Part shown: positions 33,931-42,411 of the stretch, piece by piece
Layout: every line of letters begins with the position of its first letter
Position numbering within the stretch: position 1 is the first letter of the stretch
From: Bifidobacterium saguinibicoloris
GTDB lineage: Bacteria; Actinomycetota; Actinomycetes; Actinomycetales; Bifidobacteriaceae
Assembly (NCBI RefSeq): GCF_019331725.1
Contig: NZ_JAHBBF010000011.1
Coordinates: 40,710-104,709, forward strand
Length of the DNA: 64,000 bases
Reading direction: 5' to 3'
Made by a program: the position numbers and the translations under genes
The notes under the pieces: generated by a model
Seen by the model: the letters and a program-made list of their open reading frames with translations, nothing else
Database searches by the model: none
Told to the model about the DNA's origin: nothing

Positions 33931-35430
33931 TCACCGCTCCGAATCGCCGCGGCGCCGCTCCAACAGGTGGTAGCCGCCGTAGCACAACGCGACGAACGGC
34001 ACCATGTAGAGCAACGTCGAACGTTGGGTTTCGTCGAGGATGACGAGCACCAGGGCGCCGATGCACATCACGATCGCCATCCACGGCAGCACCGGGAATC
34101 CCGGCGCACGATACCCGAGTTCGTCCGGCGAGTGCCCCGCGGCGGCCCATTCGCACCGGAACCGGATGTGGCACACGCAGACGGAGAACCACACCACCAG
34201 CGTGGCCAATCCCGAGACGGCCACCAGCACGAGGTACACGGTCGAGGCGGCCACCACCGAGGAGAGCAGCGCGAGCAGCGAACCGGCCATCGAGAACAGC
34301 ACCGCCCACACGGGCACGCCGTGGAAGTTGGTCTTCGCGAACCGGGCCGGGATGAGCCGCTCCTTGGCGAGCGACCACACCATGCGCGAGCACACGTACA
34401 GGCCGGAGTTCGCGGCGGACAGCACCGCGGTGAGCACCACGAAGTTCATCACGTCGCCGGCGAACGGCATGCCGATCGACTGGAACACCAGCACGAACGG
34501 GCTCGTCTCCACACCAGACTTGTGCCACGGGATCAACGCGGCCATCACGGCGATCGAACCGATGAAGAAGATCGCGAGACGCAGCACCGTGGTGTGCACG
34601 GCCTTCGGAATCGCACGGCCCGGATCCTTCGTCTCGCCGGCGGCGACACCCACCACCTCGGTGCCGGAGAACGCGAACACCACGGTCAGCAGGGTCGAGA
34701 AGACCGGCGCGAAACCTTGCGGGAACCAACCATCCGCATAGAAGTTACGGAACAACGGCGCGGAATCATACCCGGCGATCGGCATCGCGCCGAAGATCGC
34801 CAACAGACCGATCACGATGAACGCGACGATCGCGAACACCTTGATCGAGGCGAACCAGAACTCGGCCTCGCCATACAGCCGCACCGAAAGGATGTTGAGC
34901 ACGAACACCACCGCGATGAACACGGCCGACCACACCCAGGTGGGCGAACCGGGGAACCATCGCTGCATCAAAAGCCCCGCGGCGGTGAACTCGCTGGCGA
35001 GCGCCACCGCCCAGTTGAGCCAGTAGAGGATCGCGATGACGAACGCGGTGCCGGGGCCGATGAAACGCTTCGCGTACATATGGAAGCTGCCGGCGTACGG
35101 CATCGCGACGGACAGCTCGCCGAGCGAGACCATCACGCAGTAGACGAGCAGCGAGCCGACCGCGTACGCGAGAATCGCGCCGAGCGGTCCGGCCTGGTGG
35201 ATCGTGTATCCGGAGCTGACGAACAGGCCGGTGCCGATGACGCCGCCGAGCGAGATCATCGTCAGGTGCCGGGATTCCATCTTGCGTTCGAGACCGGTGG
35301 CCTGCCCTTCGGAGCCGGCCGCCGAGCCAGCCGCCGAACCGGCCATCGGACCGGTCTCCGCCGCCACGACGCTCCCCGCGTCGGCCTCCATGCCGCCGTT
35401 GTCTTCGTTGCCATTGCCGGCGTCGGCCAT
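33931..35430 (-). CDS. Amino-acid permease, APC superfamily (AAT family)
   Basis: A 499-residue proton-coupled amino-acid importer. After a low-complexity Ala/Gly N-terminus of about 45 residues comes the family signature ESRHLTMISLGGVIGTGLFV, then twelve predicted helices; FAFSGTEVVGVAAGETKDPG is the second family hallmark. Substrate is not deducible: relatives carry lysine, aromatic amino acids, GABA or arginine. GAAGGAGC lies upstream of ATG 35430. Its stop is 25 bp from repeat array A, which may form part of its 3' end. Confidence 0.92.
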   Translation of the reverse strand: MADAGNGNEDNGGMEADAGSVVAAETGPMAGSAAGSAAGSEGQATGLERKMESRHLTMISLGGVIGTGLFVSSGYTIHQAGPLGAILAYAVGSLLVYCVMVSLGELSVAMPYAGSFHMYAKRFIGPGTAFVIAILYWLNWAVALASEFTAAGLLMQRWFPGSPTWVWSAVFIAVVFVLNILSVRLYGEAEFWFASIKVFAIVAFIVIGLLAIFGAMPIAGYDSAPLFRNFYADGWFPQGFAPVFSTLLTVVFAFSGTEVVGVAAGETKDPGRAIPKAVHTTVLRLAIFFIGSIAVMAALIPWHKSGVETSPFVLVFQSIGMPFAGDVMNFVVLTAVLSAANSGLYVCSRMVWSLAKERLIPARFAKTNFHGVPVWAVLFSMAGSLLALLSSVVAASTVYLVLVAVSGLATLVVWFSVCVCHIRFRCEWAAAGHSPDELGYRAPGFPVLPWMAIVMCIGALVLVILDETQRSTLLYMVPFVALCYGGYHLLERRRGDSER

Positions 35431-35489
35431 GCTGGGCTCCTTCGGAATCGCGTGTACGTCATCGGATGATGACTACCGTATGATACCCA

Positions 35490-35546
35490 ACGCCGTCCCG
35501 GGACGGACCGGGACGGACCGGAACGGACCGGAACGACCCGGAACGC
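35490..35546. repeat. Short GGACGGACCG tandem repeat
   Basis: About four imperfect 10-bp copies of GGGACGGACC/GGAACGGACC upstream of the permease. Nothing else is recognised between 35431 and 35585. Confidence 0.5.
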
Positions 35547-35585
35547 ACCATCACAACGACCGTCGGAACGACCGTCGAAACACAC

Positions 35586-35619
35586 GAAGGCCGGCCCGGA
35601 CAAACCGGAACCGGCCTTC
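35586..35619. terminator. Hairpin downstream of the ridA repeat tract
   Basis: GAAGGCCGG (35586-35594) pairs with CCGGCCTTC (35611-35619); an inner CCGG-ACAAA-CCGG can extend it. It is the likely terminator of ridA. Confidence 0.6.
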
Positions 35620-35640
35620 ATCCCGTCGCGTTTCCGCGGC

Positions 35641-35766
35641 CGTCACGGCACAACCGTCACAGCACAACCGTCACAGTACGACCGTCACGGCACAACCGTC
35701 ACAGTACGACCGTCACGGCACAACCGTCACAGCACAACCGTCACAGCACGACCGTCACAGCACGGC
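35641..35766. repeat. Nine 14-bp tandem repeats overlapping the ridA stop
   Basis: Nine consecutive copies of CGTCACRGYACRAC at exact 14-bp steps from 35641. The last copy contains the ridA stop codon (35755-35757), so the tract is its 3' untranslated region. Confidence 0.85.
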
Positions 35767-36144
35767 AATCGCGTCGATCTCGACGAGCGCGCCCTTCGGG
35801 ATGTCGTTGCCGCCGAACGCCACACGCGCCGGCTTGACGGAGCCGATGAACACCTCGGCGTAGCGGGCGTCGACCTCCTTGAAGTCCTCGACGTTCTTCA
35901 GGTAGATGGTGGCGCGGCACACGTGCTCGATGCCGGTGCCGGCGGTGTCGAGGATGTGCTTGATGTTCTTGAGCGCCTGCGCGGCCTGCTCGCCCGCGGT
36001 CTCGCCTGCCAGTTCGCCGGTCTCCGGGTCGATGCCCAGCTGGCCGGACACGAACACGAAGCCGTTGGCCTTGACCGCCTGGCTGTACGCGCCCAGCGCG
36101 GCCGGCGCCTCGGAGGTCGCGACCGCTTCCATCTTCTCGCTCAT
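35755..36144 (-). CDS. ridA: RidA-family enamine/imine deaminase
   Basis: A 129-residue protein of the RidA (YjgF/YER057c/UK114) family, which hydrolyses reactive 2-aminoacrylate released by PLP enzymes. The signature arginine region PARVAFGGNDIPKGALVEID is present, as are GAYSQAVKANGFVFVSGQLG and CRATIYLKNVEDF. AAGGAG lies 5 nt before ATG 36144. The gene is monocistronic, and its 3' end lies in a 14-bp tandem repeat tract. Confidence 0.96.
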   Translation of the reverse strand: MSEKMEAVATSEAPAALGAYSQAVKANGFVFVSGQLGIDPETGELAGETAGEQAAQALKNIKHILDTAGTGIEHVCRATIYLKNVEDFKEVDARYAEVFIGSVKPARVAFGGNDIPKGALVEIDAIAVL

Positions 36145-36337
36145 ATGTGCTCCTTCGTCGAAGAACGATACGTTTGCGACGCACTGCCCCGGACGGCTCG
36201 CGGACCGACCTGCGGAAGGCGCCGCCTCCGGACCATGCGTTACCGCACAGCGTAGCGTACGTTCGTTGTGGTCCGGCCGCCGATGACCACATTGTCGTAC
36301 GTCACGCCCATCGCGCGGCGTACGCTCCCGCACGCCG

Positions 36338-37360
36338 TCACCGTCGCCACGGCGTCGCGGCGTCCGGTTCGACGCCGCGGGACGGCAGGTCGACCGCGTG
36401 ACGGTCGACGGTGCCGAGCACGCGCCGGGTATCGCCGCCGAGGATGCCGTCGGCGCCGAGACGCAGGCATTCGTTGCCCTTGCGGTAGTCGTCGCTCACG
36501 CCGGCGAACACGGGAACGCCGTCGTGCCGGGCGTGCGCAATGACGCGCGCGTCGATGCGGTCGCCGCGCATCACGACGAAACTCGCGTCGCGCGGCCATT
36601 CGACGCGCGGACGGCCCTTCGGGCTCACGCACTTGCCGACGGTCCAGTCGGGGTGACGCCGGTGGACGATCTCGATGTCCTCGTCGAACGTGGACATGAA
36701 CATCGCACGGTCGGCGAAACGCCGGTCCTCGACCTGCGCCATCACCGCGTCGTCGAGACGGGCCGGATGCCGCGGGTCGCTTTTGAGGTGCAGCAGCAGT
36801 CCCAGATGGTCGGAGGAGTGCTTCGCCGCCTCGATGGCCTCGGCCAGCGTAGGCACGTGGAACGTCTCGCCGTATTGGCTCATGCGCATGTGCTGCAGTT
36901 CGGCCGACGTCAGTGCGGAGACGCGCAGGTCGAGTCCGTCGGCGGAGAGGCGTCCGGTGCGTCCGTCGTGGAAGACGACGGGGACGCCGTCCCGGGTGAG
37001 GCGCACGTCGATTTCGGCGTAGTCGGCGCCGCGCGCGCCCGCGTTCGCGATGGCGTGCAGCGAGTTCTCGGGTGCGGAATCGTCGCCGCGATGCACGATG
37101 GCGAGCGGGCGCACGCGCCATCGGCCCGTATCGGCTTCTGCGGCCGGGCCGCTGATGATGCCGATTCCGTCGCGTTCGCGCCGGCGCAGGTTCGCGGCCA
37201 CGGCCACGCCGGCGACGAGCGACAGGGACACCATGAGGATGACCAGCTGCGCGAGCAGCCTTCGGGTGCCGGTCCGCGTTGCGGTCTGCGTCCCGGCGCC
37301 GTCTCCCGAGCCGGGCCACGCCCCGATCCCGGCATTGCGATTCCACCGCCGATTCGTCAT
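36338..37360 (-). CDS. Membrane-anchored glycerophosphodiester phosphodiesterase-family protein
   Basis: A 340-residue protein with an N-terminal cytoplasmic arginine-rich stretch, one transmembrane helix (about residues 37-57), and an extracellular GDPD TIM barrel: VHRGDDSAPENSLHAI, DYAEIDVRLTRDGVPVVFHDG, then LHLKSD. Family members release sn-glycerol-3-phosphate from glycerophosphodiesters or act on lipoteichoic-acid-type polymers. The catalytic HRG, E-x-D and HD set is intact. GGAGG lies about 7 nt before ATG 37360; a GTG at 37378 lacks a site. The 190 bp between its stop and ridA holds no further gene. Confidence 0.9.
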   Translation of the reverse strand: MTNRRWNRNAGIGAWPGSGDGAGTQTATRTGTRRLLAQLVILMVSLSLVAGVAVAANLRRRERDGIGIISGPAAEADTGRWRVRPLAIVHRGDDSAPENSLHAIANAGARGADYAEIDVRLTRDGVPVVFHDGRTGRLSADGLDLRVSALTSAELQHMRMSQYGETFHVPTLAEAIEAAKHSSDHLGLLLHLKSDPRHPARLDDAVMAQVEDRRFADRAMFMSTFDEDIEIVHRRHPDWTVGKCVSPKGRPRVEWPRDASFVVMRGDRIDARVIAHARHDGVPVFAGVSDDYRKGNECLRLGADGILGGDTRRVLGTVDRHAVDLPSRGVEPDAATPWRR

Positions 37361-37380
37361 CACACACCTCCAAACCACAC

Positions 37381-37403
37381 GGCCCGGTCTTTCCGACCGG
37401 GCC
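37381..37403. terminator. Hairpin upstream of the GDPD gene
   Basis: GGCCCGGTC (37381-37389) pairs with GACCGGGCC (37395-37403), 5-nt loop. It would stop transcripts entering from the tRNA-Arg side, although no gene there reads this way besides the tRNA. Confidence 0.5.
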
Positions 37404-38068
37404 TCATCGTCTTCACTGCCCTCATTATGGGTGTGCGAAGGTGGGGCGACGGTGCGTTTTCATGGTCTTCCCATGGTCGCCTCAGGGAAAAATCAGGGTG
37501 CCTCCGCCGTAAGGATGACTGCGGCGAAACGATGACCGTCAGGACGCATGAATCCTTGTGGACGATGCCGCGAATGCGATGCGTGGATACGTACACGCAT
37601 TGTCCCGGGGCGGGGTGCAGCGCGGGACTCGGCGCGGACACCGGTACAAAGCTCCTCGGCAATCCCGGCAAGGCATTCGACACCAGCGGTTCGGCGCTGG
37701 GTGTACCAGCATTTGCAAAAAGTTGGGATCGCAAGCGAAATGATGGCAGATTATCGCGTCGGCATCATGCCATATCGACCAGAATCATCAAATGCCGACA
37801 CGGCATGACGCCGACCCGTTCATGAGGATATTGCGTTGCACCACAAAACCATTGGAATATCAACGATTCCTCAAGATGGCGCCATATACGGACCGTGCCA
37901 CGATTCCCTGGTTTGCCCTTCCTCTCGCGTATGATGGCAAATCCGCAGTCGGCATTTGCCGAAAATCCTTGTAATGGCAAAATGGCGACACGTATCTGTG
38001 CCATCGTCCACGCGAAGACGCCATTATCTCGAAACGGTGGTGCAAAACCGTGAATTTCCAGTACGACG
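37404..38068. other. Gene-free region of lower GC downstream of tRNA-Arg
   Basis: About 665 bases with no recognisable gene. Short open frames on both strands show no family motif. From about 37690 to 38050 the sequence is visibly less GC-rich than the rest of the window and contains small inverted repeats, for example GGCAAAT...ATTTGCC around 37936-37960. It may be a decayed integration next to a tRNA or an undetected small RNA locus. Confidence 0.4.
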
Positions 38069-38103
38069 AAGCCCGCTTCTCCGATGATCGGAGAAGCGGG
38101 CTT
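38069..38103 (-). terminator. Terminator of tRNA-Arg
   Basis: A long inverted repeat (AAGCCCGCTTCTCCGAT, 38069-38085, with 38087-38103) lies directly after the tRNA 3' end. Confidence 0.85.
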
Positions 38104-38105
38104 GT

Positions 38106-38181
38106 TGGTGGGCCCAAAGGGGATCGAACCCTCGACCTTCTGTTCCGGAGACAGACGCTCTATCCACTGAGCTACGGACCC
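38106..38181 (-). tRNA. tRNA-Arg (CCG)
   Basis: A 76-nt cloverleaf: acceptor GGGTCCG (38181-38175) pairs with TGGGCCC, anticodon stem TCTGT/ACAGA, loop CTCCGGA with anticodon CCG, T-arm GGTTCGATCCC, encoded CCA at 38108-38106. It reads CGG codons. Confidence 0.96.
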
Positions 38182-38315
38182 ATGCCACGCACACGCGCAC
38201 ACGACGCGGAACGCAACTCCCCCACTGTACACCACGTTCGCGTTCCATGCACGTCCGCACCACGCGAAATGGCCGTCCCGGGCCGGAATTCCGGCAATCC
38301 GCGGGTGTCGGGCGC

Positions 38316-38321
38316 TACACT
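38316..38321 (+). promoter_or_regulatory. Leaderless -10 box of the CYTH gene
   Basis: TACACT lies 6 nt before ATG 38328; no Shine-Dalgarno is present. Confidence 0.55.
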
Positions 38322-38327
38322 GGGGTT

Positions 38328-38954
38328 ATGTCCGAGCCTGTGAACGAATTCGAATACGAGCGCCGGTTCTTCTGCCGCGAGATGCCCGCCGAATACGACG
38401 ACGGCGACAACCCCACCCTTATCCTGCAGAGCTACTACGTGCACACCGACAACTATGCGCTGCGCGTCCGGCTGCTGCTGCGCGACGTGCGGCTCGACAT
38501 GACCCCGGATCTGGACCCGTACGCCGTGCTCGAAGCATACGAGGAGCGGTTCTCGGAGGCGTACGTCACCGTGAAGGGGCCGTCCGTGGGCGGCACCCGG
38601 TATGAATCGGAGCATGCCATCGATACGCGCATCGCCGTGGAGCTCGTGCGGCGCGGAGGTGCGCTGGTCGTCAAGAACCGGTATTCCGTGTGGATCGCCG
38701 AGGACGGTTGGAGCGTGGACGTGTTCGGCGGGGCGAACGCGCCGCTCGTCGTCGCCGAGGCGGAACGCGCCACCCCGGTGACGAACCTCACGATCCCGAA
38801 GTTCTGCGTGACGGAGATCACCGACCAGCCGCGGTTCAACAATGACGGACTGGCCGGCAGGCCGTACTCCGAATGGCAGGACGAGTTCGAACGCGAGCTC
38901 GCCGTCCAGGGCCCGCATTTCCAGCCGTACTTCGGCCGCAACCGCATGGAGTAG
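38328..38954 (+). CDS. CYTH-domain protein
   Basis: A 208-residue protein beginning MSEPVNEFEYERRFF; the E-x-E-x-R start is the form of the ExExK motif that opens CYTH (triphosphate tunnel) domains. Later strands YALRVRLLL, AYVTVKGPS, ALVVKNRYSVW and VVAEAER supply the alternating Arg/Lys/Glu residues lining a tunnel. Family members act on inorganic tri- or polyphosphate, thiamine triphosphate or as adenylate cyclases; which applies is unknown. It stands alone with a leaderless promoter, 73 bp from the convergent thioredoxin/TPR gene. Confidence 0.8.
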   Translation: MSEPVNEFEYERRFFCREMPAEYDDGDNPTLILQSYYVHTDNYALRVRLLLRDVRLDMTPDLDPYAVLEAYEERFSEAYVTVKGPSVGGTRYESEHAIDTRIAVELVRRGGALVVKNRYSVWIAEDGWSVDVFGGANAPLVVAEAERATPVTNLTIPKFCVTEITDQPRFNNDGLAGRPYSEWQDEFERELAVQGPHFQPYFGRNRME

Positions 38955-39027
38955 CGGCCGCGGCGAAGGCCACGGCCAATCGGCGCAAATCCGTCTCCGT
39001 CAGCACATATCCATCAGCGCATGAACG

Positions 39028-40008
39028 TCAGTACATGAGCGTGGCAAGGCGGCGGCGCGCCGCGGACAGCCGCGCGTCGGTCGGCTCGGGGATGGCGAAG
39101 TATTCAAGCAGGCGCTTGCGCACCGGCTCGATGTCGGCCTTGTGCCCGGCGGCCACGAAATCGAGCAGACGGTCGAACGCGTCCTGAATCTGACCGCCGA
39201 TCATGTCGATGTCGGCCACGGCGAGCTGCGCCTCCACGTCGTCCGGGCGGTCGGCCGCGGCCGCGCGCACCTCGCGCACGTCGGCGGAGCCGGAACGGGC
39301 CAGCAGCAGCGCCTTGGCACGCTCGCGGGCGGCCACGGCGTCGGACGGATCGGATTCGAGCACCTTCGCGTAGGCCGCGGCCGCGCCGGCGTAGTCGCCG
39401 GCCTGGGCCAGCTGATGGGCCTCCTGATGCTCCGGCGGCACCACGTCGGCACCGGCACCGGCACCCGCGGCACCTCCATCACCCGCACCGCCCGCGGCGT
39501 CCGGGTCGCCGGAATACGGCGCGGTGCCGGTCACGCCGGACTGGGCGGCGAGGTTCACGATCTTCGGCAGCACCTGCTCTTTGATCTGGGTGAGCTCGTC
39601 GTCGGTGGGCAGGCCTTCGAGCAGCGGCATGGGGCGGCCGCCGACGAGCGCGAACAGCGCCGGCGCGCCCTTCACCTGCAGCGCCTGTCCGATGGACGGG
39701 TAGGCGGAGATGTCGATGCGGGACATCTGGATCTGGCCGTTCATCGCGTTGACCGCGTCGGCCAGGAACCGCGCCATCGGGAAGAGGCGGTCGTCGGTGG
39801 GGATCCACAGGAACAGCAGGATCGGGAACGTGGCGGAGGTCTGCACCATCGCCTGGAACGTGTTCTCAGTGGTGTCGATGACGTATCCGCCGGCCGCGGG
39901 CGCGCCGCCCGTCTGACCGGGTTCGGCCTTCACCTGATGGCTCAAGGCCTCCAGGTCGACGGCTCCCGCCAGGGACACTCCGGGATTGAACTTCGGCTGA
40001 TCTGCCAT
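39028..40008 (-). CDS. Thioredoxin-fold/TPR protein, CnoX (YbbN)-like, lacking CxxC
   Basis: A 326-residue protein with a thioredoxin-like domain (about residues 45-155), a Gly/Ala linker, and two or more tetratricopeptide-like repeats (HQLAQAGDYAGAAAAYAKVL, then a C-terminal helical pair). The redox site is replaced: where WCGPC is expected the sequence is WIPTDDRLF, so it should be a holdase or scaffold rather than an oxidoreductase. E. coli YbbN/CnoX has the same domain order and works with GroEL/DnaK. GGAGG lies 7 nt before ATG 40008. Confidence 0.85.
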   Translation of the reverse strand: MADQPKFNPGVSLAGAVDLEALSHQVKAEPGQTGGAPAAGGYVIDTTENTFQAMVQTSATFPILLFLWIPTDDRLFPMARFLADAVNAMNGQIQMSRIDISAYPSIGQALQVKGAPALFALVGGRPMPLLEGLPTDDELTQIKEQVLPKIVNLAAQSGVTGTAPYSGDPDAAGGAGDGGAAGAGAGADVVPPEHQEAHQLAQAGDYAGAAAAYAKVLESDPSDAVAARERAKALLLARSGSADVREVRAAAADRPDDVEAQLAVADIDMIGGQIQDAFDRLLDFVAAGHKADIEPVRKRLLEYFAIPEPTDARLSAARRRLATLMY

Positions 40009-40090
40009 GTCATGCCTCCAACTTCCGCGCGTATCGCCACGCACGTCCGTGCGTGCACCCGCGCGCCCGCCTATACGGCGGCCTATACAA

Positions 40091-40122
40091 CGATGCCGCC
40101 ACTCATCTTAGCGGCGGCATCG
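40091..40122 (-). terminator. Terminator of the lipoprotein/membrane-protein unit
   Basis: A 10-bp stem (CGATGCCGCC and complement, 12-nt loop) lies 85 bp after the lipoprotein stop; TTGTATA follows on the minus strand. Confidence 0.7.
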
Positions 40123-40207
40123 AAGATGTCGGGCGGCGTATCGCCGTCCACGAACACGCACCCTGCGACGCGCGGCACGGCGCCCCACGGCACGGTCCCG
40201 GCGAGGC

Positions 40208-41233
40208 CTACAGCGCCTCCACCTTGATCGGCTGGCGTTCCGCCCCCACGGCGGTGATCTTCGCGGCGGCGCCCTTGGCGTCGGCGCGCGGCACCACCAG
40301 GGCGATGACGTTCACGTACGTCACCTTCATAGTGCTGGTGGCCGTGCCATCGCCGAACAGGGCCTTCTCCGCGTCGGAGGCGGGCAGCGACTCGCGCCCC
40401 TCGCCGGCCTGGCGCGTCCATACGGAGTCGATGCGCGCCACCACGAGGTCGGCGCCGTCCGGGGAGCGCATCACCTTGATCTGGTCTTTGGGCACGGTGA
40501 ACTCCTGCTGCTGCGTGCCCTTGTTGGCCTCCATGCCCTGCTGCACGGTGGCGCTGAGCGTCTGGAGGTCCTGCCGGAACAGGTCGTCGGCGAACTTGTC
40601 CTTGTACTTGCTGGAGTCGCCGTTGTTGAGCAGGTCGGCGTACCACTGCACAGCCCGTTCGGGCGTGGTGACGAGCTTGCCGTCGTTGGCGGCGCCCATT
40701 TCGGTGCCAAGGTCAGGCACTTCGAACTTGGGCAGTTCGGCACCTTGGAAGAGGCGGGCCACGCCCCACAGCTTGTAGTTCTGGCGGGCGGAGTCCTGCG
40801 TCATGACGAGCAGGCGCTTGCTCTGCTGGTCCTCGGTGGTGGTGGTGATGCTGTATACGGTGCGCGGCCAGCCGTCGTCCACGGGGATGACGGTCTGGGT
40901 GATGTCGCTGGGGATGGTGGCCTTCGCGTCGAGGTTGCCGGTGGCCTGCGCGATGGCGATCTCGCTGGAGCGCACGTCGAGCTGCGGTCCGGTGAGTCTT
41001 GCGTCCAGCCCGTCGGTGCTCTTCGACTGGTTGGCGGCGTCGATGACCTTGAGGATGGAGCCGCGAATCTTCTTCTCCTGCGCCTGCGTGAGGTCGGGCG
41101 TCTGTTCGGAGGAGGAGACGGGAGTCGGCTTGGGCACCTGGCCCTCGCATCCGGCGAGCGCGACGAGCATGCCCGCCGACAGCATGACGGCGACGGCTTT
41201 GGCCATGACGGCCGTTGCGTTGGTCCTTCTCAT
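40208..41233 (-). CDS. Secreted lipoprotein of unknown function
   Basis: A 341-residue protein with a type II signal peptide: basic MRRTNATAVMAKAV, hydrophobic core, lipobox LAG-C with the lipidated cysteine near residue 29. The mature part is soluble, rich in Thr/Gln/Asp, with an SSSEQTPDLTQAQEKKIR start and no motif I recognise. Its ATG overlaps the stop of the upstream membrane protein (ATGA), so the two are translated together and may form a complex at the cell surface. AAGGAG lies 7 nt upstream. Confidence 0.75.
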   Translation of the reverse strand: MRRTNATAVMAKAVAVMLSAGMLVALAGCEGQVPKPTPVSSSEQTPDLTQAQEKKIRGSILKVIDAANQSKSTDGLDARLTGPQLDVRSSEIAIAQATGNLDAKATIPSDITQTVIPVDDGWPRTVYSITTTTEDQQSKRLLVMTQDSARQNYKLWGVARLFQGAELPKFEVPDLGTEMGAANDGKLVTTPERAVQWYADLLNNGDSSKYKDKFADDLFRQDLQTLSATVQQGMEANKGTQQQEFTVPKDQIKVMRSPDGADLVVARIDSVWTRQAGEGRESLPASDAEKALFGDGTATSTMKVTYVNVIALVVPRADAKGAAAKITAVGAERQPIKVEAL

Positions 41234-42327
41234 CGGTTCGCTCCTTCCTCGTCCCCGTTCGTCGTGTCGTTCGTGTCGCCGTCGCCGACCTCCTGCGCGA
41301 GGCGTGCGAAGTACGCCTGGAGTTCGTCCGTCGAGATGACCGACGTGGCTTCCGCGTCGTCGTAGGCGGCCGACGCGCCTGCGTCTCCGGCCGGCTGGTT
41401 CGTGCCAGCCGCGTCCGCGACGAGGTTGCGTGCGCCCGGATCGACGACGACCGGCTGGTCGCCGACCGGCTGCGGCGGGTTGGCGCCGGCGGCGTGCCTG
41501 CGGCGGCGACGTCCCTTCGGCGCGAAGCTGGGTTTGATGCCGCCGAGCGATCCGGCAACGGCCTCGCCGAAGCTCACCTCCTCCTGTTCCGCCTGCGCTT
41601 CGGCCTGCGTGGCGCCGGAACTTTCGACGATGCGCTTGCGGCGCTTGTGGGGCGGCATGGCGAACACGGTGGCGGTCAGTACGGCCAGCACGGCCAGCAG
41701 TCCGCCGATGAAGTACATGGGGGTGGCGTAGTCGGGCAGCGTCTGACGCGTCCAGGTGAACGAGACGGTGCCGGAGGCGCCGGCGGCGCCGAGGTCGACG
41801 AGCGCGACGTCGTGTTCGGACGTCGCCTTCGCGGTGAGCGTGGCCTTTCCGGCGCCGCACGCGACCTTGCGCCACATGTCGGAGTCCTTGAACGCGACGT
41901 CGGCGTCGCTGGTCTGCGCCTTCGTGCCGGACTTCTCCTTCGCGACGGCGAACGTCGACCAGTCGGACAGTCCGGTCAGTCGCGTGTAGGACGCGCCGGA
42001 CAGCCATCCGGCGGCGTCCTTGGCGGAGGCGAGGGCGACGCATACGTCGTCGCCGCCCTTCGCCTGCACGGCGACCTTGACGTTGTCGTCGACGAGACCC
42101 AGCACGTCCGGGTCGGTCAGGACGTATCGGGAGCCGGTGACGGCCGCCGTCGCGTCGATGACGCGGCTCGGCTGCCATATCGTGGCGTTCAGCGCGCCCA
42201 CGGCGAACGCCGCGACGGCGAGCAGGCCGAACAGCGGCGTGACCACGCCGCGCATGACCACGGCGTGACGTCGCGCCCGGCGCGCGGCGTCGGTGGGGGT
42301 TGCGTTCCTGCGTTCTTCAGCACTCAT
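41230..42327 (-). CDS. Membrane protein of unknown function with extracytoplasmic domain
   Basis: A 365-residue protein with a positively charged N-terminus, a transmembrane helix at about residues 25-47, an external domain of about 165 residues, a second helix (about 215-237), and a cytoplasmic tail with a PPHKRRKRI stop-transfer and a later GRRRRRH block. The even-helix topology leaves both ends inside. No family is recognised. ATG 42327 follows a TAGAAT box by 10 nt (leaderless); an in-frame ATG at 42339 overlaps that box. It is the first gene of a two-gene unit with the lipoprotein. Confidence 0.7.
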   Translation of the reverse strand: MSAEERRNATPTDAARRARRHAVVMRGVVTPLFGLLAVAAFAVGALNATIWQPSRVIDATAAVTGSRYVLTDPDVLGLVDDNVKVAVQAKGGDDVCVALASAKDAAGWLSGASYTRLTGLSDWSTFAVAKEKSGTKAQTSDADVAFKDSDMWRKVACGAGKATLTAKATSEHDVALVDLGAAGASGTVSFTWTRQTLPDYATPMYFIGGLLAVLAVLTATVFAMPPHKRRKRIVESSGATQAEAQAEQEEVSFGEAVAGSLGGIKPSFAPKGRRRRRHAAGANPPQPVGDQPVVVDPGARNLVADAAGTNQPAGDAGASAAYDDAEATSVISTDELQAYFARLAQEVGDGDTNDTTNGDEEGANR

Positions 42328-42337
42328 AATACGGGCC

Positions 42338-42343
42338 ATTCTA
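42338..42343 (-). promoter_or_regulatory. Leaderless -10 box of the 42327 membrane-protein gene
   Basis: TAGAAT on the minus strand, 10 nt before ATG 42327. Confidence 0.45.
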
Positions 42344-42398
42344 CAATCCCCGCCTGAAAGCGGCTCCAATCCGCCGAAATCAGGGCCATGCCTGCGGC

Positions 42399-42404
42399 TA
42401 GGGT
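42399..42404 (+). promoter_or_regulatory. Possible leaderless -10 box of the FKBP gene
   Basis: TAGGGT, 7 nt before ATG 42412; a weaker match than the others but in the same position. Confidence 0.35.
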
Positions 42405-42411
42405 GTGTGTC

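Noticed and set aside
37404..37830. Phage or genomic-island attachment at tRNA-Arg
   Set aside because: No integrase, no direct repeat of the tRNA 3' end and no cargo gene were found; only the base composition is suggestive.
37765..38235. A 156-codon minus-strand frame
   Set aside because: It runs through tRNA-Arg and its terminator, so it is not a protein gene.
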